A DNA stretch of 64,000 nt from an uncultured Collinsella sp. (GTDB lineage Bacteria > Actinomycetota > Coriobacteriia > Coriobacteriales > Coriobacteriaceae): the NCBI GenBank assembly GCA_900541875.1, contig UQLF01000007.1, positions 33,791 to 97,790 of the forward strand, read 5' to 3'. This document shows, piece after piece, positions 43,000 to 51,320 of the stretch. Below the pieces are notes generated by a model that saw only the letters and a program-made list of their open reading frames with translations, was not told the origin of the DNA and searched no databases. The translations under genes and the position numbers were made by a program. Each line of letters opens with the position of its first letter. Positions within the stretch are counted from its first letter, which is position 1.

Positions 43000-44166
43000 C
43001 TAGGCAGCCGGGCAGATCTTCTTGAAGAGCTCAATGACGTCGTCGAGCGTCGCCTCGCGCGGGTTACCCGGGAAGCAAGCGTCGGCCATGGCGTCCTTGG
43101 CCAGGACCTCGATCTCGTCAGCCTTCATGGCCTCGCAGACGTGCGGGATGTTCACGTCGGCGGAGAGCTGCTTGACGGCGGCGATAGCAGCATCGGCAGC
43201 CTCGTCGGTGCTCATGCCCGTGGTGTCAACGCCCATGGCAACGGCAACCTTGGCCAGGCGCTCAGCGCAAACCGGCTTGTTGAACTCCATGGCGATCGGC
43301 AGCAGCATAGCGCAAGCGACGCCGTGCGGGGTGTCGTAGTGAGCAGACAGGGTGTGAGCCATTGCGTGGTCGATGCCCAGGCCAACGTTGGAGAAGCCCA
43401 TGCCGGCGACATACTGGCCAAGGGCCATGCCCTCGCGGCCGGAGCCGGGCTGGCCGGACTTGGCCTCGGCGACGGAGTCACGCAGGTTCTCGCTGATCAG
43501 CTTAATAGCCTCAAAGTGGAACATGTCGGAGAGCTCCCAAGCGCCCTTGGTGGTATAGCCCTCGATGGCGTGGGTCAGAGCGTCCATGCCGGTGGAGGCG
43601 GTCAGGCCGGCGGGCATGGAGGCCATCATGTCGGGGTCGACGACGGCGACCTCGGGGGCGTCGCTGGTGTCGACGCACACGAACTTGCGGACCTTCTCGG
43701 GGTCGGTGATGACGTAGTTGATGGTCACCTCGGCGGCGGTACCGGCGGTCGTCGGCACGGCGATGGTGAACACGGCGTGGTTCTTAGTGGGAGCAACGCC
43801 CTCGAGGCTGCGGACATCGGCGAACTCGGGGTTGTTGATGATGATGCCGATGGCCTTGGCAGTGTCCATGGAGGAGCCGCCACCGATGGTCACGATAGCG
43901 TCAGCCTCGGCGGCCTTGAAGGCCTCGACGCCGTCCTTGACGTTCTGGATGGTAGGGTTGGGCTTGATCTCGGAGTAGAGGCTCCATGCGATGCCAGCGG
44001 CGTCGAGCTCGTCGGTCACCTTTGCGGTAACGCCAAACTTGACCAGATCGGGGTCGGAGCAGACGAAGATCTTCTTATAGCCGCGACGCTGGAGCTCGCC
44101 GGGGATCTCCTTGATGGCGCCGGAACCATGATAAGAGATGGTATTGAGAACGAAACGATTAGCCAT
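43000..44166 (-). CDS. fucO: iron-dependent lactaldehyde reductase / 1,2-propanediol oxidoreductase
   Basis: This 388-residue group III alcohol dehydrogenase reduces L-lactaldehyde to 1,2-propanediol with NADH, an end step of fucose or rhamnose fermentation. It matches E. coli FucO across long stretches: NNPEFADVRSLEG, PTTAGTAAEVTINYVITD, DALTHAIEGY and GNPREATLDDVIEL. Iron ligands are in DALTHA and in HAMAHTLSAHYDTPHG. ATG 44166 has GGGAGG 6 nt upstream. Two short CGTTTCAA-type sites precede it. The sugar genes that would supply lactaldehyde are not in the window, so other aldehydes are possible. Confidence 0.93.
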   Translation of the reverse strand: MANRFVLNTISYHGSGAIKEIPGELQRRGYKKIFVCSDPDLVKFGVTAKVTDELDAAGIAWSLYSEIKPNPTIQNVKDGVEAFKAAEADAIVTIGGGSSMDTAKAIGIIINNPEFADVRSLEGVAPTKNHAVFTIAVPTTAGTAAEVTINYVITDPEKVRKFVCVDTSDAPEVAVVDPDMMASMPAGLTASTGMDALTHAIEGYTTKGAWELSDMFHFEAIKLISENLRDSVAEAKSGQPGSGREGMALGQYVAGMGFSNVGLGIDHAMAHTLSAHYDTPHGVACAMLLPIAMEFNKPVCAERLAKVAVAMGVDTTGMSTDEAADAAIAAVKQLSADVNIPHVCEAMKADEIEVLAKDAMADACFPGNPREATLDDVIELFKKICPAA

Positions 44167-44225
44167 TGATAGCCTCCCATCGTGTGCGGGGCACCCATTA
44201 CGCCCCACGCTATGAGTCCCATCCT

Positions 44226-44281
44226 AACGCTTTTGAAACGAAAAACACGTGAGAACGTCAAATTTGTTAAAGCGTTTCAAC
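44226..44281 (-). promoter_or_regulatory. paired CGTTTCAA-type sites upstream of fucO
   Basis: AACGCTTTTGAAACG (44226-44240) and GTTAAAGCGTTTCAAC (around 44265-44281) share an inverted CGTTTCAA core and partly resemble LacI-family or cre operators. They lie 60 to 115 nt upstream of fucO. No regulator is adjacent. Confidence 0.4.
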
Positions 44282-44331
44282 AGATGATGAAAAATATTGC
44301 GGCAAAGGGACAGCCCCTTTGCCGCATTCGG

Positions 44332-45048
44332 TTACTTTCGACAGCCCTCTTTCCAAGCCTCGGCCGCAACCTTCCAGCGTAAGCGCAAGTCGCGCTCGCG
44401 GTCGATGAACATGATGGCAAACGCGACAAACAGCAGCAAGCTCGCCACGACGATGGCGTGCAGGCCCATGCGCTCAATACACCAGTTGCCCAACACGGCG
44501 CCAAACACAAAGGTAAAGATCACGCCAAAGTACAGCAGGCCGTTTTCCAAAAAGCCGCGCCTGTGGGTGATGATGTAATCGTCCACGTTTTGCAGCGCGT
44601 TGCGCAAGTTGCCGATGCACATGGTCGTAGCGATGCCGTGACCGTGGATCTTGCGGAAGCTCTCGACCTGCATGCCGCAGGCAAACGAGGTGAGGCAGTT
44701 GGCGAGCAGGTTGAAATTGCCGCCCGGGATAAAGCTCACACCCAGCAAGATGACGGCTTCAAAGAACACCGTCACTTGGCGCCAGTGAATCACGCTGCCA
44801 AACCGTTCGTGTACCAGGTCGGCAAGCATAATGCCCACGGCAAACGACACCACAGGGAAGAAGTAGCGCCCCGCAAGTGCCCAATTGCCCTCCGAGATGC
44901 TCACGCCCACAAGCAGGATGTTGCCCGTCTGCGCGTTAGCGAAAACATGGTCGCGCCCAATGTACGAATACACATCCATAAAGCCGCCGGCGAGCGCCAG
45001 GATAATGCCCAGTTCGATGGACTCCGATATCTGTTTGGCACGCTGCAT
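44332..45048 (-). CDS. DUF1275 (YoaK-like) membrane protein
   Basis: This 238-residue integral membrane protein has about six helices. It opens IILALAGGFMDVYSYIGRDHVFANAQTGNILLVGV, the signature of the YoaK/DUF1275 family, and ends with a charged cytoplasmic tail (DRERDLRLRWKVAAEAWKEGCRK). The family's function is unknown. The start is ATG 45048 with GGAGG 10 nt upstream; an extended frame to 45282 overlaps the leader of the divergent gene and has no ribosome site. It is divergent from the YgiQ gene. Confidence 0.9.
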   Translation of the reverse strand: MQRAKQISESIELGIILALAGGFMDVYSYIGRDHVFANAQTGNILLVGVSISEGNWALAGRYFFPVVSFAVGIMLADLVHERFGSVIHWRQVTVFFEAVILLGVSFIPGGNFNLLANCLTSFACGMQVESFRKIHGHGIATTMCIGNLRNALQNVDDYIITHRRGFLENGLLYFGVIFTFVFGAVLGNWCIERMGLHAIVVASLLLFVAFAIMFIDRERDLRLRWKVAAEAWKEGCRK

Positions 45049-45229
45049 CGTCGTGCATCCTCCTTGTTGACGACCCTCTCGTGCGTTGGCGGAAACATAG
45101 CCGCCGTTCATACTGTAACCCATTGACAACATGGCGTGCGCGCGAGACGGCTCCTTCGACACGGGGATACACAGTCTGGAAACAAACGGCACCCGCATCG
45201 ACACGCCGATCCGCCAGCCCATGTACTCC

Positions 45230-45264
45230 ACCAGTCTTTTTAGCCCCGTCCCAAAAAGACTGGT
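45230..45264. promoter_or_regulatory. 12-bp inverted repeat at the YgiQ gene promoter
   Basis: The arms ACCAGTCTTTTT (45230-45241) and AAAAAGACTGGT (45253-45264) are perfect, with an 11-nt loop, and end at a TTACAAT -10-like box (45264-45270). It may be an operator or a hairpin. Confidence 0.5.
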
Positions 45265-45301
45265 TACAATTACGTGCAGCATACAGACACCGGGAGGGAT
45301 C

Positions 45302-47449
45302 GTGGCAAAAAAGCCTCAGCACGCTCAGAACAACCAGCGCAGTCAGCAGGGCAAACAGGGCCAGCAGCAAAAGCGCGGCGGCAAGGCGCAGGGCACGGGC
45401 GCGTGCAGCAAGCATTCCCAAGCGACGCCCGCCCGTCCCTGGCGCCCGGGCCGCGATAAGTTCCTCCCCGTCAGCCGCGCCGATATGGACGCGCGCGGTT
45501 GGGACCAGTGTGACTTCGTCTACATCTGCGGCGACGCCTACGTGGACCACCCCAGCTTTGGTATGGCCATCATCAGCCGCGTACTCGACGCGCACGGCTA
45601 CAAAGTGGGCATCATCTGCCAACCCGACTGGACCGATCCCGCCAGCATCAGCGTGCTCGGTGAGCCGCGCCTGGGCTTTTTGGTCAGTGCCGGCAACATG
45701 GACTCCATGGTCAACCACTATTCGGTGACCAAGCACCGCCGCCACACCGACGCCTATACCCCCGGCGGCGAGGAAGGTCACCGCCCCAACCGTGCCGTCA
45801 CGGTCTACGGCAATCTCATCCGTCAGACGTTCAAGGACGCCCCCATCATCATCGGCGGCATCGAGGCGAGCCTGCGCCGCCTGGCCCACTACGACTACTG
45901 GCAGGATAAGCTCAAGCGCTCGGTGCTGCTCGACTCGGGCGCCGACATCCTCATCTACGGCATGGGCGAGCACGCGATTGTCGAGATCGCCGACGCGCTC
46001 GACGCGGGGCTGCCCGTCGATCAGATCACCTATATCAACGGCACCGTTTACCGCACGAGTTCGCTCGACGAGGTCTACGACTACGACCTGCTGCCCAGCT
46101 GGGACGACCTTGCCGCCGACAAGCTCAACTACGCGCGCAGCTTTAACGTGCAGCAGCAGAACATGGACCCCATCACCGGACATCGTCTGGTAGAGCCCTA
46201 CCCCAACAGCGTCTATGTGGTGCAGAACCCGCCGTCGGCAACACTCACCACCGACGAGATGGACGAGGTGGCCGAACTCCCCTACGCACGCGATTGGCAT
46301 CCCGACTACGACGCAGCGGGCGGCGTGCCGGCCTTTGCCGAGATCAAGTTTTCCATTAGCTCCAACCGCGGCTGTTTTGGCGAGTGCTCGTTTTGCGCGC
46401 TCACCTTCCACCAGGGCCGCGTGCTGCAGATGCGCAGCCACGACTCGATTATGCGCGAGGCCGAGCTGCTCACGCGCGATCCCGAGTTTAAGGGCTACAT
46501 CAACGACGTGGGAGGACCGACGGCCAACTTTAGCCGTCCTGCCTGCGACAAGCAGCTCAAGCACGGCGTGTGCAAGAACAAGCGCTGCCTGTGGCCGAGC
46601 GTATGCAAGAACATGGTGGTCGACGAGAGCGGCTACACGCAGCTGCTGCGCGACCTGCGCCAGCTGCCGGGCGTCAAAAAGGTCTTCGTGCGCAGCGGCA
46701 TCCGTTTTGACTACACCATGGCCGATGCCTCGGACGAGTTTTTGCGCGAGCTGCTGGAGCATCATGTCTCAGGCCAGCTGCGCGTAGCGCCCGAGCACGT
46801 GAGCGATGCGGTGCTGTCAGTGATGGGCAAGCCGAGCCGAGCCGTCTACGACGCGTTCTGCCGCAAATTTGAACGCTTGAACCGCGAATACGGACTCAAG
46901 CAGTACGTGGTGCCGTATCTAATCTCGAGCCACCCCGGCTCGACCATGAAGGAAGCCGTGGACCTTGCCGAAGCCGTGCGCGACATGGGCTACATGCCCG
47001 AACAGGTGCAGGACTTCTACCCCACCCCGTCCACCATGTCGACGTGCATGTACTACACCGGCGTGGACCCGCGCACCATGAAACCGATCTATGTGGCGCG
47101 CGACCCGCACGAGAAGGCCATGCAACGCGCGCTCATCCAGTATCGCAAGCCCGAGAACTACAAGCTGGTACGTGAGGCGCTGGAGAAGGCCGGCCGCCGA
47201 GATCTAATCGGCTACACCAAGCATTGCCTGATCCGTCCCGTGCCGCCGCGACCGGGCGAGACGTCTGCTGGCGGCGGACATGGCGCCGGCAATAAGGGCG
47301 GCAAGGCCCACGGTGGCGCTGGCGGCGCCGGCAAGGAGCCTAAGGGCAGCAAGGGTCACGGCGGCATGTCGCGCGCGCAGAACACTGCCGGCCGCAACCG
47401 CGCGGCCCAGGGACGGCAGGGCGCCAACGGAGGCGGCAGGCGCAACTAA
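45302..47449 (+). CDS. YgiQ-family radical SAM protein (GTG start)
   Basis: This 715-residue radical SAM protein of the YgiQ/UPF0313 family has the CxxxCxxC cluster (RGCFGECSFCALTFHQGR) and a family-specific FVYICGDAYVDHPSFG near residue 70. An N-terminal basic Gln-rich stretch (QNNQRSQQGKQGQQQKRGGKAQG) and a C-terminal Gly/Lys-rich tail are extra. The GTG at 45302 has GGAGG 4 nt upstream; the 57-codon extension is not used. It shares 4 nt with the convergent CPBP gene. The reaction of the family is still unknown. Confidence 0.92.
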   Translation: MAKKPQHAQNNQRSQQGKQGQQQKRGGKAQGTGACSKHSQATPARPWRPGRDKFLPVSRADMDARGWDQCDFVYICGDAYVDHPSFGMAIISRVLDAHGYKVGIICQPDWTDPASISVLGEPRLGFLVSAGNMDSMVNHYSVTKHRRHTDAYTPGGEEGHRPNRAVTVYGNLIRQTFKDAPIIIGGIEASLRRLAHYDYWQDKLKRSVLLDSGADILIYGMGEHAIVEIADALDAGLPVDQITYINGTVYRTSSLDEVYDYDLLPSWDDLAADKLNYARSFNVQQQNMDPITGHRLVEPYPNSVYVVQNPPSATLTTDEMDEVAELPYARDWHPDYDAAGGVPAFAEIKFSISSNRGCFGECSFCALTFHQGRVLQMRSHDSIMREAELLTRDPEFKGYINDVGGPTANFSRPACDKQLKHGVCKNKRCLWPSVCKNMVVDESGYTQLLRDLRQLPGVKKVFVRSGIRFDYTMADASDEFLRELLEHHVSGQLRVAPEHVSDAVLSVMGKPSRAVYDAFCRKFERLNREYGLKQYVVPYLISSHPGSTMKEAVDLAEAVRDMGYMPEQVQDFYPTPSTMSTCMYYTGVDPRTMKPIYVARDPHEKAMQRALIQYRKPENYKLVREALEKAGRRDLIGYTKHCLIRPVPPRPGETSAGGGHGAGNKGGKAHGGAGGAGKEPKGSKGHGGMSRAQNTAGRNRAAQGRQGANGGGRRN

Positions 47450-48357
47450 GGCAGCGGTGCCGTCGCTATGTCCGTCTCGCATGCGTGGCGCAGTGAGCGC
47501 ATCGCCTCCACGAGGATGATGCCGGCGATGGCAACCGTGACCGCCACGTCGAGCGGCGTGTTCACAAACCAGAGCAACGTCATGAGATACGACCCGGCAT
47601 TAAAGGCAAAGTGCAGCAGGATCGTGTAGCGGAGCTTTCCGGTCGCCACGAGCACCCAACCAAAGATGAGGCCAGCGGCACCCGCGTAGCAACCCTGCAC
47701 CCAATTCATGTGCATAAAACCGAAGATTGCCGCCTGCAGCACAATCGCCGCGGCGATACCCCACGTGCTTGGGGCCGCCCAGGGCACCATGGCGCCGTCC
47801 TGCGCGCTCGCACGACGCCGGTGCTTCCAAAGTGGGCGGCACTGCGGATTAAACGCTCGGAGCGAAAACTCGAAAATAATGCCGCGCACCAGCAGCTCTT
47901 CACAAAATGGGGCGCCGAGTACCGTAGTCAGAACGTCGAGATAGCTAGTGTCGCCCATGCCTGTTTCCTCGACAAGCTCGCTGTAGTCGGCCGCAGCCTC
48001 GGGCAGCAGCGACAGCACGGCGTCGGTCACGTAGCCAACGACCACCTGCAGGGCCAGGCCAATCACGATAACGCAGGCGATGCGTTTCCACGCCCCACGC
48101 GCTCCCCCACCGAGCGGGCGCTCGCCTTGCCGGCGCGCCATAAACGAGCGCGGCCACAGATAACGCCACCACAGCAGCGCCATCAAAAACGACGCCGTCT
48201 GAGCGGCAGCCTGGAACCATTGAATATCGAGGTTGTCGATCGGGAAACCCGTCAGCACCGACACGGCATCGAGAACTGAAAACAGAACCACGCTCAGGGC
48301 TATATCGGCAGCGACAACGCCAAAACAGGCAAGCGCCCACGCCATCGCATTGAGCAT
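47446..48357 (-). CDS. CPBP-family intramembrane metalloprotease
   Basis: The protein is 303 residues with about eight helices. CPBP/CaaX-protease motifs are visible: EELLVRGIIFEFSLRAF (the double glutamate and arginine), FGFMHMNWVQGCYAGAAGLIFGWVL (histidine) and HFAFNAGSYLM (histidine and asparagine). The start is ATG 48357, with GGAGG 5 nt upstream, in front of the palindrome at 48375-48432. Such proteases are linked to bacteriocin immunity or membrane-protein processing in some species, which is not shown here. Confidence 0.9.
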   Translation of the reverse strand: MLNAMAWALACFGVVAADIALSVVLFSVLDAVSVLTGFPIDNLDIQWFQAAAQTASFLMALLWWRYLWPRSFMARRQGERPLGGGARGAWKRIACVIVIGLALQVVVGYVTDAVLSLLPEAAADYSELVEETGMGDTSYLDVLTTVLGAPFCEELLVRGIIFEFSLRAFNPQCRPLWKHRRRASAQDGAMVPWAAPSTWGIAAAIVLQAAIFGFMHMNWVQGCYAGAAGLIFGWVLVATGKLRYTILLHFAFNAGSYLMTLLWFVNTPLDVAVTVAIAGIILVEAMRSLRHACETDIATAPLP

Positions 48358-48374
48358 GCCAACCTCCTCAAAAC

Positions 48375-48432
48375 CCGGCACTTAGGGACGTTCCTTAACT
48401 GCCGGCTGAAAAGGAACGTCCCCAAGTGCCGG
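48375..48432. repeat. long-arm palindrome, family 2 copy 1
   Basis: The arms 48375-48396 and 48411-48432 are 22 nt with one mismatch (left arm starts CCGGCACTTAGGGACG), loop with GCCGGC. It begins 13 nt after the antitoxin stop and lies before the CPBP ribosome site. A related half-copy is at 59920-59947. Confidence 0.88.
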
Positions 48433-48445
48433 CAGTTTGGGACAG

Positions 48446-48649
48446 TCATTGTTGATGAGAATCGGGCGCAGCGCCAAAAGCCCCGCTCGGCGAGATGTCG
48501 AACGGGAAGGTGCCGCAGCGATTGAAAGCGGCGATGAACATGCGGATGGCGTTGGACGGTGTGGTGCCCACGAGCTGGGTTGCCGCCGCGAAGGCCGCCT
48601 TTTCCTCGGGCAAGACCTTCGCGACTACAGGGGTCATGTGTTCTGCCAT
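48446..48649 (-). CDS. orphan RelB/DinJ-family antitoxin
   Basis: This 67-residue protein is of the RelB/DinJ type, with a ribbon-helix-helix N-terminus (VVAKVLPEEKAAFAAATQLVGTTPSNAIRMFIAAFN) and the typical toxin-wrapping segment start RCGTFPFDI. DinJ of E. coli is 86 residues; this one ends early. AAGGAA precedes ATG 48649. No RelE/YafQ-type toxin is next to it, and downstream DNA is a palindrome and then the CPBP protease. It is either an orphan that controls a toxin elsewhere or a decayed module. Confidence 0.85.
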   Translation of the reverse strand: MAEHMTPVVAKVLPEEKAAFAAATQLVGTTPSNAIRMFIAAFNRCGTFPFDISPSGAFGAAPDSHQQ

Positions 48650-48814
48650 GGCGCTTCCTTTTTTGAAACGACGGTAGTGCGGATAGATGCGGGCCACGCG
48701 GCTGGGCGACGGGCTGTGAAGGCAACCCGATTGGCCCGCATCTGGAGTTTGTTCTACGGCGTTGGTATTACTTGGTATTCCTAAGTACTACCCCGCAGAT
48801 AGAATACCACATCC

Positions 48815-48828
48815 ACTCCCATGGGAGT
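48815..48828. promoter_or_regulatory. perfect 14-bp palindrome upstream of the antitoxin gene
   Basis: The sequence ACTCCCATGGGAGT is its own reverse complement. It is about 166 nt before the antitoxin start and 49 nt after the end of the ABC fusion gene. Antitoxins of this family commonly autoregulate through palindromes. Confidence 0.4.
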
Positions 48829-48876
48829 AGATGAAAAGAGACCCTTTTGTTGTTGAGGTTGAATTTAAATGAGCTT

Positions 48877-50256
48877 CTAGAGCGTGACGATGTCCGAGAT
48901 ATTGAGGGCCTGAGCGTCGACGGCATCGTGCGTAGCAAGCAACAGCATGCGGCCGTCGAGCAAGTCGAGCACGACCTCGGCGCATGCGTCGCGCGCAGCG
49001 ATGTCTAGACCGGTAAAGGGCTCGTCCAGAATCACTGCGCCGCCCGGACACAGCAAGGCTCGGGCAATCTCGACGCGACGGCGCTGCCCGCCCGAGAGCT
49101 CGGCCACACGAGCATGCACATCGACCCCCGGCACCAGCAGGCGCAACAGGGCCGCGGCACTCGAGGCGTCCACGCGCGCGTCGGCGCACACCAGCACGTT
49201 ATCCAAAGCCGAGGCGCCCTCTACCAGGCGCACATCCTGAAACACCATGGAGCACGGCGCGCACTCCCCCGCCGCCAGCGCAAGCAGCGTCGACTTGCCC
49301 ACGCCCGAGGTGCCCATCACGCAGATACGCCCGCCCGCGGGCACGCGAAGCACCAGTCCGTCGAGCGCCGGCGCCCAGGGCGCACGATCGCCCACGGCGA
49401 GCGCAAGCTCCGCAGCAGCGCCGGCGCCAGCAGAGTCGCCCGAACGCCCGCGAGTACCACGCCCATGTGCCCACACGGCAGCACGCCACGCTGCGGGCCC
49501 CGAAGCCCGCAGCAGCCACACCAGCACGCGCTCGCATGCCCACGAGGCGGCAACGACCAGCACGGTCCATGCCAGCAGGTCCGCTGTCTCGATGAGCAGT
49601 TTCGCCTGATAGATGCGCTCACCCACGGTGCCCACCGCCATGCCGATAAGCTCGGCTGCCACGCCGGCCTTCCAGCCCATACCAATCACGGCCCGGGCAC
49701 ACGAAAGCGCAAACGGCTGGACTTCGCGCCAGGTATGGGCACAAAACAGTCGCCAGCCCCGCACGCCATGCAGGCGAAACATCTGCTCCAGTGGCTTATC
49801 CACTTGCGCCAAGCCCTCGACCAGCGAAAAATACACACCCGGCAGTGCCATCAAAAAGACCGCCGCGACGCTCACACGCGCCGACCCCAACCAAATGAGC
49901 AGCAGGACCACCACGCAGGCAACCGGTGTCGCCTTAACAAACGAAAGCGCCGGTGCCACCAAGCGGGCAAACGTCAGCGACCGCACCGAGGCTCCCGCCA
50001 TCACGCCGCCGCACGCCGCGGCAAGCGCCAGCCCACCCAAGATTCGCGCGCCTGAGCCCACCAGAATCGCCCATGTACCGGCATCGCATACTAGCCGCAG
50101 CAACGCCACCGCAACAGTGCCTGGCCCCGGCAAAATCAACGGCTGCGCCACCAGTGCCGCTGCAAAGACCCACACGGCAAGCCAAAAGGCGGCAACGGCA
50201 CCTGCTGCCGTCACCGCCTTCATACGCTCTGTCATTTGTCGAGCAAACGCACGCAC
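48877..50256 (-). CDS. one-chain ABC importer: permease fused to ATPase (GTG start)
   Basis: This 459-residue protein joins an SsuC/TauC-type permease (about 1-260, with several helices and the EAA-like loop GVYFSLVEGLAQVDKPLEQMFRLHGVRGW) to an SsuB-type ATPase. The second half has Walker A GTSGVGKST at 315-323, Q-loop MVFQD, signature LSGGQ at 387-391, and Walker B GGAVILDEPF. In most bacteria these are two separate genes. GTG 50256 has GGAG 6 nt upstream and lies 3 nt after the substrate-binding gene stop. It is the last gene of the hydrogenase operon; the substrate is unknown. Confidence 0.92.
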   Translation of the reverse strand: MRAFARQMTERMKAVTAAGAVAAFWLAVWVFAAALVAQPLILPGPGTVAVALLRLVCDAGTWAILVGSGARILGGLALAAACGGVMAGASVRSLTFARLVAPALSFVKATPVACVVVLLLIWLGSARVSVAAVFLMALPGVYFSLVEGLAQVDKPLEQMFRLHGVRGWRLFCAHTWREVQPFALSCARAVIGMGWKAGVAAELIGMAVGTVGERIYQAKLLIETADLLAWTVLVVAASWACERVLVWLLRASGPAAWRAAVWAHGRGTRGRSGDSAGAGAAAELALAVGDRAPWAPALDGLVLRVPAGGRICVMGTSGVGKSTLLALAAGECAPCSMVFQDVRLVEGASALDNVLVCADARVDASSAAALLRLLVPGVDVHARVAELSGGQRRRVEIARALLCPGGAVILDEPFTGLDIAARDACAEVVLDLLDGRMLLLATHDAVDAQALNISDIVTL

Positions 50257-50259
50257 AGG

Positions 50260-51318
50260 CTACTCCATGTAGTAGAAATCGTCAGCCGGGAGCTTGCCGC
50301 CCACGGCGCTCGCGTCCGCATCGGCCAGCACCTGCAGGTACCCACCGAGCGTCGCCTTCATATCCTTCCCCGTCTGGCACACGAGCATGCACCCGGGAAT
50401 CGCCTTTTCGGCAATCGCGGCGTTATCGACGATACCCGCATCGACCACGGCCTGCGCCCAATCTGCCGGCGCCGCATTGACGGCTTTCACGCTCGCCGCA
50501 TGGCAGCTCAGGAATTCCGCCACGGCCTCGGGATGCTCCTCGGCAAAGGCACGGCGCACCACGGTCACACCCGTCAGCAGGCGCGAACCCGTGTCACCCG
50601 CCAGCTCATCCCACACATCGGTCAGACTTACCGGAGCCGACAGCTTGCCTTCGCTCTTTGCGATGGCAGCGGTCTTGAACGGCTCGGGCAGCACGCCCAC
50701 GGCAGACGGATCGGCAAGCAACGCCGACAGCACCTCGGTGGGCTCGCTCTTAAACTCAAGCGCCACCTGATCGGTCAGGCCCGCGCGCTCCAGCAGGTAG
50801 TTCATGACGTACTCCGGCGTGGTGCCCTTGCCCGTCATATAGACAGTATGGCCCGCCAGATCGCCAAACGAGGTAACGTCCGCGTTACCCGTCACTACGT
50901 TCAACACGCCCAGCGTATTGATGTCGATGACCTGCACCGCGCCCTCGGTCTTGTTGTAGAGCACGCTCGCCACGTTGGCGGGCACCAGGGCAATGTCGAT
51001 ATCGCCCTGAATGACCTTGGGCACGATCTCGTCAGCGGCAGTGTTAATCGCAAAGTCGAACTCATTGTCCGTCTCGCCATCGGCCGCCCGGTCCATAAAC
51101 TGCACCAGACCGATCGACGTCGGGCCCTTGAGCGAGGCGACGTGTACCTCGACCGGCTCGGCAGCAGCACCGTCAGCGGCAGACCCGGCAGCCGAGCCCG
51201 CAGCAGACCCGGCCCCCGCAGCTCCGCCGCCGCAGCCAGCCAGCGCAAGCGACAGCGCACCCGCGGCAAGCGCCGAGGCAAATCCCCGGCGCGACAGCTC
51301 AACATCAAACGCGCGCAT
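50260..51318 (-). CDS. ABC transporter substrate-binding lipoprotein (NMT1/SsuA-like)
   Basis: This 352-residue extracellular binding protein has an export signal (LSRRGFASALAAGALSLALAGC, a lipobox LAGC), an Ala/Gly/Ser linker, and a type II periplasmic-binding fold starting VEVHVASLKGPTSIGLVQFMD. The DIDIALVPANVASVLYNKT and VIDINTLGVLNVV stretches recall the SsuA/NitT binding-protein group. It starts 2 nt after the hydrogenase stop and ends 3 nt before the ABC fusion. The substrate is unknown; a sulfonate, nitrate-like anion or cofactor precursor are options. Operon position suggests it serves hydrogenase function. Confidence 0.9.
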   Translation of the reverse strand: MRAFDVELSRRGFASALAAGALSLALAGCGGGAAGAGSAAGSAAGSAADGAAAEPVEVHVASLKGPTSIGLVQFMDRAADGETDNEFDFAINTAADEIVPKVIQGDIDIALVPANVASVLYNKTEGAVQVIDINTLGVLNVVTGNADVTSFGDLAGHTVYMTGKGTTPEYVMNYLLERAGLTDQVALEFKSEPTEVLSALLADPSAVGVLPEPFKTAAIAKSEGKLSAPVSLTDVWDELAGDTGSRLLTGVTVVRRAFAEEHPEAVAEFLSCHAASVKAVNAAPADWAQAVVDAGIVDNAAIAEKAIPGCMLVCQTGKDMKATLGGYLQVLADADASAVGGKLPADDFYYME

Positions 51319-51320
51319 CG

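Noticed and set aside
44332..45282. Longer DUF1275 protein starting at 45282
   Set aside because: The added residues do not fit the family and overlap the divergent leader. ATG 45048 has GGAGG upstream.
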